In this document: positions 25,483 through 34,224 of the stretch, one piece after another | Layout of the letters: the number at the start of each line of letters is the position of its first letter | Position numbering within the stretch: position 1 is the first letter of the stretch | Source: Taklimakanibacter sp050246735 | GTDB lineage: Bacteria; Pseudomonadota; Alphaproteobacteria; Rhizobiales; Aestuariivirgaceae | Direction: 5' to 3' | Assembly: GCA_050246735.1 (NCBI GenBank) | Contig: JBFWVM010000024.1 | Span: forward strand, 1-64,000 | Length of the DNA: 64,000 nucleotides | The notes under the pieces: generated by a model | Databases searched by the model: none | Told to the model about the DNA's origin: nothing | What the model saw: the letters and a program-made list of their open reading frames with translations, nothing else | Translations under genes and position numbers: made by a program

Positions 25483-27659
25483 TGGCCGATTACGAGAGCG
25501 ACGGCGGCGAGATCGATCCGCCGGCCGGCCGCGGCGCCGGATACTGGCTGGACTGCATCGCCGGCGCGCGCAAGGTCTTCGCCCTGTGGCAGGAGAAGGC
25601 CGACGGCATCGACAGGGCCTATGCCGACCTCGCGCGGTTCGCCGCCGCCAACGGCGACCGCGAATACCGCATGTTCTGGGCCAACCTCGAGGTGCTCAAG
25701 CCCTCGATCTATTCCAGGCCGCCTTCGCCCGTCGTGGTGCCGCGCTGGCAGAGCGGGAGCGAGCTCGCGCGCAAGGCATCGGAAGTGCTCGAGCGCGCCC
25801 TCTCCCTCGCCTTCGAGGAGACCGGGCTCGACGCCGTCATGCTGCAGGTTCGCGACGACGTGGCGACCGTCGGCCGCGGCGCCGCCTGGATCAGGCTCGA
25901 GGCCGGCGAGGGCGGCGACCGCAGCGTCGTCGAGCATGTCGACCGCGCCGATTTCCTGCACGAGCCGGCGCGCAAATGGGAGGAGGTGGGCTGGGTCGCC
26001 AGGCGCGCCTGGCTGACGCGCGCCGAGGTGCGCCGGCGGTTCGGCGACGAGGCGGCGCGCGCCGTCGCGCTGAAGGTCCCCAGGGACGGCAAGGGCGAGG
26101 CGCTCGTGCCCGACCATGCGGGCGAGCCCAAGGCCGAGATCTGGGAGATCTGGTCGAAGACGAAAGGCTGCGTCGTCTGGGTCTCGCCAGGGCTCGAGGA
26201 GGTTCTCGACCTCAAGCCGCCGTTCCTCAGGCTCGACCGATTCTTTCCGTGCCCGCGGCCGGCCTATGCCACGCTGGAGCGCCACTCGCTCGTGCCGGTG
26301 CCCGATTTCTACTACTATCGCGATCAGCTCGAGGAAATCAACGAGCTGACCGCGCGCATCTCGGCGCTCGCCGAGGCGCTGAGGCTCAAGGGCTTCTATC
26401 CCGGCGGCGCCGGCGAGCTCGGCGAGGCGATCGAGGCGGCGCTCAAGGACACGAGCGACAATGCCCGCGCCATTCCGGTGGCGAACTTCGCGGCCCTTGG
26501 CGGGGCCTCGCTCAGGGACAGCATCATCTGGCTGCCGATCGTCGAGGTTGCGAACACCATCTCCTCGCTCGTGCTGCTGCGCAAGCAGCTGATCGACGAC
26601 GTCTATCAGATCACCGGCCTCTCCGACATCATGCGCGGCGCCACCGACCCGAACGAGACATTGGGCGCCCAGCAGCTCAAGAGCCAGTATGGCTCGATCC
26701 GCATCCGCGACCGCCAGGCGGAGCTCATCCGCTTCGCCCGCGACCTGACGCGCCTCTCGGCCGAGATCATGGCCGAGAACTACACGCCTTCGCAGTTCGA
26801 CGCCATGGCCGGGATGGGCCTGCCCAGCGCCGCCGAGATCGCCGGGCGGATCGAAGCCCTGGGCCGCCGGGCGCTCGATCATCTCGAAACGCCGCAAGGC
26901 CTGGCGCTTCGGCAGGACCCCGAGGCGCTGGCCGCGGCGAAGCAGGGGATGGACGCCGAGATCGAAGCGCTCGCGGCCACGATCACGATGGACAAGGTCG
27001 TCTCTCTCCTGAGGGAGCAGCGCCTCAGGCCCTTCGTGCTCGAGATCGAGACCGACAGCACCATCAGGCCCGACGAGAATGCCGAGAAGCAGGGCCGCAG
27101 CGAGTTCCTCGCCGCGCTGAGCGGGGCGCTGCAGCAGCTCGTGCCGCTGGTGAGCCGCGAGCCCGCCGCAGCACCTTTCGCCGCCGAGATCCTGAAATTC
27201 TCGGTGGCGCCGTTCCGCGCCGGGCGCGGCGTCCAGGGCGCCATCGAGAGCTTCGCCGAGACGGTGAAGGAGGGAGCGCGGCGCGCCGCTGCGGATGCGG
27301 GAGCGGCGCCGGAGCAGATCGAGGCCCGCCGCGAGGACGCGAAGCTCGCCTTCGACCGGCAGAAGCACGAGGACGAGATGGCGCTGCGCCGCGAGATGTT
27401 CGCTCATCGCCGGCGGCTCGAGACGCTGAAGGCGCGCGCCGATGCCGGCCCCGGGCCGCCGCCTTCGGGAGAGGAGGATGGCGCCCCGCCGGTGCCCGCC
27501 TCCGCCTATTCCCGCGAGGAGATGCTGGAGGGGCTCGCCCTCGGCCAGGCCCGGATCGCCGAGGCGATCCGCGACCTCGCCCAGGCCATCGCCGCGCCGA
27601 AATCGGTCACCACGCCGGACGGACGCACCTACACGACCAGCCCAGCAAGGATGAACTGA
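25482..27659 (+). CDS. Portal protein, P22-like
   Basis: A 725-residue protein directly after terminase, large for a portal but in the range of P22-like portals. It has a conserved stem-like region (VYQITGLSDIMRGATDPNETLGAQQLKS) seen in this class. The C-terminal third (from about residue 600) is a long helical coiled segment rich in Ala, Arg and Glu. It should form the ring through which DNA enters the head. Start and stop overlaps with the terminase show translational coupling. Confidence 0.85.
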   Translation: MADYESDGGEIDPPAGRGAGYWLDCIAGARKVFALWQEKADGIDRAYADLARFAAANGDREYRMFWANLEVLKPSIYSRPPSPVVVPRWQSGSELARKASEVLERALSLAFEETGLDAVMLQVRDDVATVGRGAAWIRLEAGEGGDRSVVEHVDRADFLHEPARKWEEVGWVARRAWLTRAEVRRRFGDEAARAVALKVPRDGKGEALVPDHAGEPKAEIWEIWSKTKGCVVWVSPGLEEVLDLKPPFLRLDRFFPCPRPAYATLERHSLVPVPDFYYYRDQLEEINELTARISALAEALRLKGFYPGGAGELGEAIEAALKDTSDNARAIPVANFAALGGASLRDSIIWLPIVEVANTISSLVLLRKQLIDDVYQITGLSDIMRGATDPNETLGAQQLKSQYGSIRIRDRQAELIRFARDLTRLSAEIMAENYTPSQFDAMAGMGLPSAAEIAGRIEALGRRALDHLETPQGLALRQDPEALAAAKQGMDAEIEALAATITMDKVVSLLREQRLRPFVLEIETDSTIRPDENAEKQGRSEFLAALSGALQQLVPLVSREPAAAPFAAEILKFSVAPFRAGRGVQGAIESFAETVKEGARRAAADAGAAPEQIEARREDAKLAFDRQKHEDEMALRREMFAHRRRLETLKARADAGPGPPPSGEEDGAPPVPASAYSREEMLEGLALGQARIAEAIRDLAQAIAAPKSVTTPDGRTYTTSPARMN

Positions 27660-27660
27660 C

Positions 27661-27867
27661 ATGGAGAGAATGTTCAACGAGTGGCTCGCCGGCAACGGTG
27701 CCGAGGTCGAGGCCATGATCTTCCGCTCGCCGCAGGGCTGGTGTCCGGATCAGTACATCTTCCGCTTCCGCTTCGGCGAAGGCGGCTGGTCGTCCGCGAA
27801 CATCCTGCCCTGGGGCATGGAGACCTTCGCCCGTGCGGCTGACATCATTGGAGACGCCAAGCCATGA
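27661..27867 (+). CDS. Small phage protein of unknown function
   Basis: A 68-residue soluble protein, one base after the portal gene and overlapping the next gene by four bases. No domain recognised; its aromatic-rich middle (QYIFRFRFGEGGWSS) suggests a small beta fold. Confidence 0.6.
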   Translation: MERMFNEWLAGNGAEVEAMIFRSPQGWCPDQYIFRFRFGEGGWSSANILPWGMETFARAADIIGDAKP

Positions 27868-28271
27868 CCCTGCAATTGTCCGAGACCGTCCGCAATGCGC
27901 AACTCGATGCGATAGAGACGGCGGTGGGAACGTCGGCCGTCCTCAGGATCAGGACGGGTGCTGTGCCGGCCGACTGCGGCGCGGCGGACAGCGGCACCGT
28001 GCTCGCCACGCTCTCTCTGCCGTCCGACTGGATGGGCGCCGCCTCCGGAGGCGGCAAGGCGAAGAGCGGCACCTGGGAGGACGCGTCGGCGGACAATTCC
28101 GGCACGGCCGGGCACTGGCGCCTCTATGCGTCCGACGGCGCCACCTGTCACGCTCAGGGCACCGTGACGGCGACCGGCGGCGGCGGCGACATGGAGGTCG
28201 ACAATACGAGTTTCGCCGCCGGCCAGGCCTTCACGGTCACCGGCTTCACGATCACCGCCGGCAACGCTTGA
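27864..28271 (+). CDS. Phage structural-region protein of unknown function
   Basis: A 135-residue, Gly/Ala/Thr-rich beta-type protein. It overlaps the previous gene by four bases. Its layout (N-terminal helix LSETVRNAQLDAIET, then beta strands) recalls small accessory head proteins in Rhizobiales prophages. Function not assigned. Confidence 0.65.
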   Translation: MTLQLSETVRNAQLDAIETAVGTSAVLRIRTGAVPADCGAADSGTVLATLSLPSDWMGAASGGGKAKSGTWEDASADNSGTAGHWRLYASDGATCHAQGTVTATGGGGDMEVDNTSFAAGQAFTVTGFTITAGNA

Positions 28272-28282
28272 GGTGACCCGAC

Positions 28283-29608
28283 ATGGCCTTCGCCGTAATC
28301 GCGGAGACGGTCACGCAGTCAGACGGGTCGGCCGGCAGCCACGTGGTTTCCATGCCGCCCGGCTCCGGCGGCCTGTTGCTCATGATTGTGTCTGTAGGTG
28401 CTACTACCACAAATACGCCTGCCGCCTGGGATTTGGTTGGAAATGATGGAGGCAACTACCGATTAAATATCTATTCCCGCGTCGACGATGGCAGCGTGGG
28501 GTCCACTGTCACTGTTACCGGCGGCAATAGTCCACGTACATTTTTTACATGCCGAATTACCGGTGCCGATGGAACTCAGACACCTGAAGTGGCCTTTGAC
28601 GATGGTAGCTTCGGGAGCATTAACCCACCTTCACGAACAGCGTCCTGGGGGAGCGACGACAATCTCTTTCTCGTCGTAGGCGAATGCGGCTCGACCGGAA
28701 ACAAATCGCCGCCCAGCAACTATGCGCTGGTAACAGATGCCACGGCCAACGGTGCCACCGCTCGATCATTCTTGTGGTCCCGAAACTTGGCATCTTCTTC
28801 CGACAATCCCGGGAGTGTGTCCGGGAGCGTCGGCTTTGGCTGGGTCGCGGCGACGATCGTCGTCAAGCCATCGAGCCTGATCTCGGCGGCCGCGAGCGTC
28901 ACCGGAGAGGACGGCACGGTCTCGGCGGGCGGCGCCGTCGCCCTCGCGGGCACGGCCGCGCTGACCGGTATCGGCGACACGGTCTCTGCGGCGGCAACGG
29001 CGGCGCTCGCCGGCACGGCCGCCATGGCGGAAGCCGATCACGCCCTCGCCGCGACGGGCGTCCTCGCCATCGCCGGCGCCGCCGGCATGATCGAGGCCGG
29101 CGACGCCGTTTCGGCGGCGGTCGCCGCGAATGGCGCCGTCGGGGCGCTGGCCGCCGCTGCTGCGGACCAGGCTGTTGCCGCGGCCGGCGCCGTGCCCGTC
29201 GCCGGTACGCTCGCCACGACGGCGGCCACCGGGCTGGCGGCCGAGGGCGCGGTCGCGATCCGGGGCGAGGCCCTGATCGCTCTGGGCGATGCGGCGGCCG
29301 CGGCGCCGGCGCGGATGCCGGTCGTCTATCCGCGCCGCGGCGGCATCGACGAGCGCGAGGAGCTTCGCCGCCGCGAGCTCGAATGGGAGCGCGACCTCAG
29401 GCGGATCATCGAGGAGGCCTGGGCGGTCGCCCATGGCCTCGTCGATCCGGTCACGCTGGCGCCGGTCCCGCCGCCCGATTTCGACGGCCTCGCCGGCGCG
29501 CTCGCTTCGGCGCGGCAGGCCGTGGATCGTGAGAGCCTCGAGGCGCTGCTAGCCGATGTCGCGCGCCGCGAGGAAGAGGAAGCCATGGTGATCCTCCTCG
29601 CCGCCTGA
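28283..29608 (+). CDS. Phage surface protein with alanine-rich repeat region
   Basis: A 441-residue protein in three parts. Residues 1-200 form a lectin-like beta domain encoded by DNA noticeably less GC-rich than its neighbours (about 28380-28810). Residues about 205-335 are Ala/Gly-rich with a repeated pattern around ALAGTAA and DAVSAA. The end (about 345-441) is charged and helical. The layout suggests an adhesin or decoration protein whose N-terminal domain was recently exchanged. It lies 11 bases after the previous gene. No named family is certain. Confidence 0.65.
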   Translation: MAFAVIAETVTQSDGSAGSHVVSMPPGSGGLLLMIVSVGATTTNTPAAWDLVGNDGGNYRLNIYSRVDDGSVGSTVTVTGGNSPRTFFTCRITGADGTQTPEVAFDDGSFGSINPPSRTASWGSDDNLFLVVGECGSTGNKSPPSNYALVTDATANGATARSFLWSRNLASSSDNPGSVSGSVGFGWVAATIVVKPSSLISAAASVTGEDGTVSAGGAVALAGTAALTGIGDTVSAAATAALAGTAAMAEADHALAATGVLAIAGAAGMIEAGDAVSAAVAANGAVGALAAAAADQAVAAAGAVPVAGTLATTAATGLAAEGAVAIRGEALIALGDAAAAAPARMPVVYPRRGGIDEREELRRRELEWERDLRRIIEEAWAVAHGLVDPVTLAPVPPPDFDGLAGALASARQAVDRESLEALLADVARREEEEAMVILLAA

Positions 29609-29661
29609 AAGCGGCCGGATGAGGACCCCGGCAAATGAGACGAATGAGGAGGCAGAGAGGA

Positions 29662-29970
29662 ATGACCGTCGTCCATCGCATCGCGCACGGATCCGGTCCC
29701 GCATGGCATGCGCGCTCGGGGCTCGGCGCGCCCGGGGTGATCTCCGACGAGATGCCGCCGACGCAGAGCATGCTCGACGGGAAATACTACACGTCCAAGG
29801 CGGCGCTGCGCGCGACCTACCGGCCATCGGGCAACAGGGAGGGGGCCCGCTTCGTCGAGGTCGGCAACGACCCGGCGCTGCTGCGGCCGCGTCCGAGACC
29901 CGCCCCCGACCGCAAGGCGATCCGCCAGGCGGTCGGCAGGGCCTTCGCCCGCACCGGTTTCGGTGTGTGA
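29662..29970 (+). CDS. Phage protein of unknown function
   Basis: A 102-residue protein, start chosen at the ATG with AGAGAGGA upstream. The part KYYTSKAALRATYRPSG resembles a short conserved module in phage head regions, and the rest is basic. Function unknown. Confidence 0.6.
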   Translation: MTVVHRIAHGSGPAWHARSGLGAPGVISDEMPPTQSMLDGKYYTSKAALRATYRPSGNREGARFVEVGNDPALLRPRPRPAPDRKAIRQAVGRAFARTGFGV

Positions 29971-30077
29971 GAACGGCGTTCTGCTGCAGAAAAGCGAATG
30001 AGTGGACGGCAGATCTCGCTGACACCGATCCCTCGTGCATTCTTGACCCCACGCATTCCCTCAGACGGAGACATGAC

Positions 30078-31124
30078 ATGACCGATGATGCCGGAGCGGC
30101 GGCCGCCGCGGCCGAACCCTCGACGCTGGACGCAGGCGCCGGCGCTGCAGCCGCGGATGCCGCCGGCGAGGCGCGGGCGGAGCCTTCGGCGCGCTCCTCC
30201 ATCGAGCGCGCCTTCGCCGAGATCGAGAAGCGCGAGCAGGATGCAGCCGGCGGGACGGCGGCGAGGCCCGGGTCCGGCGCCGAGGCGGATGGCGGGGCCC
30301 CGTCCGGCGAGCCCGGCGACGCGCCTGCGGCCCCGGAGGCGCCGCAGCGGTTCTCGGCCGATGCCAGGGCGGCCTGGCCGTCGGTGCCGGACGAGGTCAA
30401 GGGCGAGGTGCACCGCACCTTCCGCGAGCTCGAAAGCGGCCTCACCCGCTACCAGCAGGCCTTCGAGCCGCTGAAGCTCTTCTACCGGCTGGCCGAGCAG
30501 AACGACACCACTGTGCCCGAGGCGCTCTCGCGCTATACGGCGCTCGACATCCAGCTCGCCTCGGGCGATCCGAAGGACCGGCTCCTCGCCATAGAGGAGG
30601 TGCTGGCCTATGCCGGCATGTCGCCGGCCGACTATGCGGCGCACGTCGCCGCGGCGCCGGCGCAGCAGGCGAAGAGACCGGACGCCGGGGAGGCACCCGC
30701 CGGCGAGGTCGAGAGCCTGCGCCGGGACCTGGCCGCGCTCAAGGCGGCGATGGGCGGCGTCACCGGCACGCTCGAGGCGTCGCGCCAGGCCGAGGTCACC
30801 CGGATGGTCGCCGACTTCGCCCGCAGCCATCCGCGGCTCGACGACCGCCGGTTCACCGATACCGTCATCCGCCTGATCACCACGCGGATGGCCGACGACC
30901 TCGCGGGTGCCTATGACATGGCGCAGCGGCTCATACCCGCTGCCGGCGCCGGCACTCCTTCTCCCGCCGCCTCAGACGCGGCAGCGGCCCCGGCGGCTCA
31001 GACCCGCAAAGGCGGCATCTCCATCGCGGGCGCGCCCGTCTCCGGCTCAAACCCGGCGAAGCGCAGGCCTGCTCCATCCGCCCGGGAGAGCCTCGACCGC
31101 GCCTTCGCGGAACTGGGCCTCTGA
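30078..31124 (+). CDS. Putative capsid scaffolding protein
   Basis: A 348-residue, mostly helical, acidic protein with Ala/Pro-rich disordered ends, directly before the coat gene. This is the usual place and composition of a scaffold that guides head assembly. A well-folded helical segment covers residues about 90-180 (VKGEVHRTFRELESGLTRY). GGAG precedes the ATG. The call rests on position and composition, not on a motif. Confidence 0.7.
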   Translation: MTDDAGAAAAAAEPSTLDAGAGAAAADAAGEARAEPSARSSIERAFAEIEKREQDAAGGTAARPGSGAEADGGAPSGEPGDAPAAPEAPQRFSADARAAWPSVPDEVKGEVHRTFRELESGLTRYQQAFEPLKLFYRLAEQNDTTVPEALSRYTALDIQLASGDPKDRLLAIEEVLAYAGMSPADYAAHVAAAPAQQAKRPDAGEAPAGEVESLRRDLAALKAAMGGVTGTLEASRQAEVTRMVADFARSHPRLDDRRFTDTVIRLITTRMADDLAGAYDMAQRLIPAAGAGTPSPAASDAAAAPAAQTRKGGISIAGAPVSGSNPAKRRPAPSARESLDRAFAELGL

Positions 31125-31161
31125 GGGCGCATCCCCCATCGCCATTCGAGGAGCGATCTAA

Positions 31162-32169
31162 ATGGCATTGAACACCAACGAGCGCCTGCACGAGGCGTTC
31201 TCCCTGGCATTGGAGGACCGGTCCAGGGGCTATGCCGACCTTGTGTCCAACTCCAATGCGCTGCTTCACGTGATGAAGAAGCGCGACCAGTTCAAGGAGT
31301 TCTCGGGTCCGACGATCCGCGAGCGCCTGCTCTACGGCGAGACCAACAGCTATACCCGCTACAGCGGCTACCAGCTGCTCAACCCCACCCCGGCCGAGCT
31401 CTTCAACGATGCCGAGTTCACCCCCAAGCTCGCCGCCGTGTCGGTGACGCTGTCGGGCGAGGACATCCTCAAGAATTCGGGCACCGGCCGGCTCAAGGAC
31501 ATCATGGAGGAGCACATCGCCGCGGCCGAGCAGGAGCTCACCGACCGCTTCGTCGAGGACCTCCATTCGGCGGGCGTCGCCGCCAACCAGATCGGCGGCC
31601 TGCAGCTCGTGCTGCCGACCAATGTCGCCGCCGGCACCTATGGCGGCATCGCGCGCTCGAACGCCATCTGGCAGACCGCCGCCTATGACGCCCATTCGGC
31701 CTTCTCCGGCATCACCCAGGTGACGGCGGCGACGGTCAAGTCGATCTTCGACCAGATCATGATCGCCAGGAGCCGCTACAACAAGGGGCCCGACCTGATC
31801 CTCTCCGCGTCCGAGCACTACCAGGCGTTCAGCGCCGCCCTCGTGGCGATCCAGCAGATCACCAACGAGAGCGAGCTCGGCCGGCTCGGCTTCTCGGCGC
31901 TGCGCTATATCGGGGCGGCCGGCAAGTCGGTGGACGTGGTGCTGGAGGGCGGCATCGGCACGTCCATGCCGGCCAACACCACCTACTTCATCGACACCAG
32001 GGCGCTCAGGTTCCGCTACCACCCCGACCGCAACTTCGTGAAGTTCGGCGGCCGGCAGGCGCCGATCAACCAGGACGCCATCGTGCAGCATATCGGCTTC
32101 TTCGGCGAGCTGACCATGAACTGCCCGCTGCACATGGCCAAGCTCCACGACAGCAACCCCGCGGCATAG
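31162..32169 (+). CDS. Phage major capsid (coat) protein
   Basis: A 335-residue coat protein placed after the scaffold. The sequence has the spread of beta and helical segments typical of an HK97-like coat, including NPTPAELFNDAEFTPKLAA and a conserved end region (INQDAIVQHIGFFGELTMNC). GGAG lies nine bases before the ATG. It is followed by a decoration-like protein. With terminase and portal it forms a complete head module. Confidence 0.82.
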   Translation: MALNTNERLHEAFSLALEDRSRGYADLVSNSNALLHVMKKRDQFKEFSGPTIRERLLYGETNSYTRYSGYQLLNPTPAELFNDAEFTPKLAAVSVTLSGEDILKNSGTGRLKDIMEEHIAAAEQELTDRFVEDLHSAGVAANQIGGLQLVLPTNVAAGTYGGIARSNAIWQTAAYDAHSAFSGITQVTAATVKSIFDQIMIARSRYNKGPDLILSASEHYQAFSAALVAIQQITNESELGRLGFSALRYIGAAGKSVDVVLEGGIGTSMPANTTYFIDTRALRFRYHPDRNFVKFGGRQAPINQDAIVQHIGFFGELTMNCPLHMAKLHDSNPAA

Positions 32170-32184
32170 AGAGAGGACGAGACG

Positions 32185-32649
32185 ATGACTTATATATTGG
32201 GCCCAGACTTCGACCGCGTCGATGAGGCCGCGTCCTTCATTCCGGGCACGGTCGCCGCCGACAGTGCCGGGCGCAGATACAAATACGTCCGGTATGAGGC
32301 GGGCGCGGGCGCGGTGGCCGCGGTCGCGGGCGGCGTCGCCTACTACTACGCGCCGGGCGGCGTCTCGGCCGGCGCGGTCGATGTCGTGACCTGCGATCTG
32401 TCCGACTCGGCCGAGGTCGGCGCCGGCGTCCTCGTCGCGGCGCCGGCGGACGGCGAATATGCCTGGGTCCAGGTCACCGGCCCGGCGACGCTGGCCGCAG
32501 GCCTCACCGCCGGCGGCGACGGCGACGCGCTGACGCCGACCGGCGCCACCGACGGCACGCTCGACGTGTCGGCCGCGGTGACCGATCACGTCTGCGCGGT
32601 GGCGGTCGACGCCTCGGCGAAGATCGTCCTGTGCCGGTTCCCCGAATGA
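32185..32649 (+). CDS. Putative capsid decoration protein
   Basis: A 154-residue Gly/Ala/Val-rich beta protein, 15 bases after the coat gene. Size, composition and position suit a head-decoration or cement protein. Confidence 0.6.
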   Translation: MTYILGPDFDRVDEAASFIPGTVAADSAGRRYKYVRYEAGAGAVAAVAGGVAYYYAPGGVSAGAVDVVTCDLSDSAEVGAGVLVAAPADGEYAWVQVTGPATLAAGLTAGGDGDALTPTGATDGTLDVSAAVTDHVCAVAVDASAKIVLCRFPE

Positions 32650-32748
32650 CGAAGCCGGGCGCGGCCACGGCCGCGCCCGCCTGAAATCTGTTGTTCTGCC
32701 GCAACGAAACCCGCGCGGCGCGTCGCGCCCGCAATGGAGAGACCCGCA

Positions 32749-33447
32749 ATGTTCGACTTTGGCGACACCAGGCATCTGCATGTCGAGTTCATGCTCGATC
32801 AGGTCAGGAACGAGGCGCGCTCGCGCAGCGAGGGCCGCCCCATCTACGAGGACCGCGAGATGGTCGTCATCAGGTTCGTCGGCGACCGCAAGAAGGAGCT
32901 GGTGGCGCCGGCGGCTGAGAAGTTCACGCGCGACCGCGCGACCGGCGCCTGGGTGAGCTATGCCGAGGCCTTTCCGCGCCACTACGAGGCTTTCCGCAGC
33001 GGGTGCAAGAGCGCGCTCGTCGAGGGCACGCCGCTGCGCGAGGCGGGCTTCCTCACGCCCTCGCAGGTCAAGGAGTTCGAGGCGCTCAACCTGCACACGG
33101 TCGAGCAGCTCGCCGCCCTCGAGGGCGCGGCTCTGCAGCGCCTCGGCCTGCATGGCCGCGACCACAAGGCCAGGGCGATGCAGTATCTCGAGCACGCCGC
33201 CGGCAACGCGATGGAATATCGCCTGAAGCAGGAGAATGGCGAGCTCCGCCGGCGCCTCGAGGCTCTGGAGCGGATCGTCAGCGCGGCCCGCGGGGAGGGT
33301 GCCGGCCTCGCCGCCCTGTCGGACGCCGATCTCAGGACCTACATCAAGGCGCAGACCGGCCAGGCGCCGCGCGGTGCGGCGACCCGCGAGACGCTGCTGC
33401 GCAAGGCGCAGGACGCCGCCGCGCCGCCGGCGCCGCCGGACGCCTGA
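32749..33447 (+). CDS. Phage protein with helical C-terminus, unknown function
   Basis: A 232-residue protein. Its N-terminal third has the pattern IYEDREMVVIRFVGDRKKE; the middle contains a helix-hairpin-helix-like stretch (NLHTVEQLAALEGAALQRLG) suited to DNA contact; a coiled coil follows. The start at 32749 has GGAGAG six bases upstream. It is placed between the decoration and adaptor genes. Confidence 0.65.
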   Translation: MFDFGDTRHLHVEFMLDQVRNEARSRSEGRPIYEDREMVVIRFVGDRKKELVAPAAEKFTRDRATGAWVSYAEAFPRHYEAFRSGCKSALVEGTPLREAGFLTPSQVKEFEALNLHTVEQLAALEGAALQRLGLHGRDHKARAMQYLEHAAGNAMEYRLKQENGELRRRLEALERIVSAARGEGAGLAALSDADLRTYIKAQTGQAPRGAATRETLLRKAQDAAAPPAPPDA

Positions 33448-33528
33448 TCCCCCGCCGCCTTCCGCCCGAAGCCGATCGCCCGTGAACAGCCCCGAAGATG
33501 AACAGCCCCGAAGGAGGCCGCCTCGTCC

Positions 33529-34224
33529 ATGACCGTCCTCTCCGCCATCCAGGATGTCTGCGCCGTCCTGCCGCTCACCCGGCCGGAGGCCGTCTTCAGC
33601 TCGACCGAGCGCGAGCATTTCGAGCTGCAGGCGCTGGCCAACGCCGCCGCCCGCCACATCGCCAGGGACTGCGAATGGCAGGAGCTCAAGGCCGTCGCCA
33701 CCGTCACGGGCGACGGGGAGACGGAGGCCTTCGATTTCCCGGCCGACCACGACCGCATGCTGACGCGCGCCGAGCTGCGCAGAAGCCGCGACGGCATGCC
33801 CCTGGTGCACGTCCTGTCGAGCGACCGCTGGCTCGGCATGACGATCGGCGGACGCGGTGCCGCCGCCGGCGCCTGGACCGTCTATGGCGGGCGGATCCAT
33901 GTCAGGCCGGCGCCGGCCGCCGGCGAGGAGATCGCCTGGTTCTACATGTCGTCGAAATGGGCGCTCGACGTGAACGGCACGCCGAGGCTTGCCTTCGCCT
34001 CCGACACCGACGGCTTCAGGCTGCCGGAAGAGCTGCTCGGGCTCTGCATGATCTGGAAGTGGCGGGCGGCCAAGGGCCTGGCCTATGCCGAGGACCTCGC
34101 GGGCTATGAAGAGGCGCGCGAGAAGCTGATGGTCGCCGACCGGGGTCCCCGCATCCTGACCCTCGGCCGCGCCCGCATCGCCGGCGGCGCCGCCGCCGCC
34201 TGGCCCGGCGTGATCCTGCCATGA
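33529..34224 (+). CDS. Phage head-tail adaptor-like protein (P22 gp4-like)
   Basis: A 231-residue protein in the head-completion position. Short-tailed phages use such an adaptor to close the portal ring. The N-terminus (VLSAIQDVCAVL) and the conserved pattern with ARHIARDCEWQELK match adaptor proteins annotated in other prophages. It overlaps the next gene by four bases. Confidence 0.7.
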   Translation: MTVLSAIQDVCAVLPLTRPEAVFSSTEREHFELQALANAAARHIARDCEWQELKAVATVTGDGETEAFDFPADHDRMLTRAELRRSRDGMPLVHVLSSDRWLGMTIGGRGAAAGAWTVYGGRIHVRPAPAAGEEIAWFYMSSKWALDVNGTPRLAFASDTDGFRLPEELLGLCMIWKWRAAKGLAYAEDLAGYEEAREKLMVADRGPRILTLGRARIAGGAAAAWPGVILP

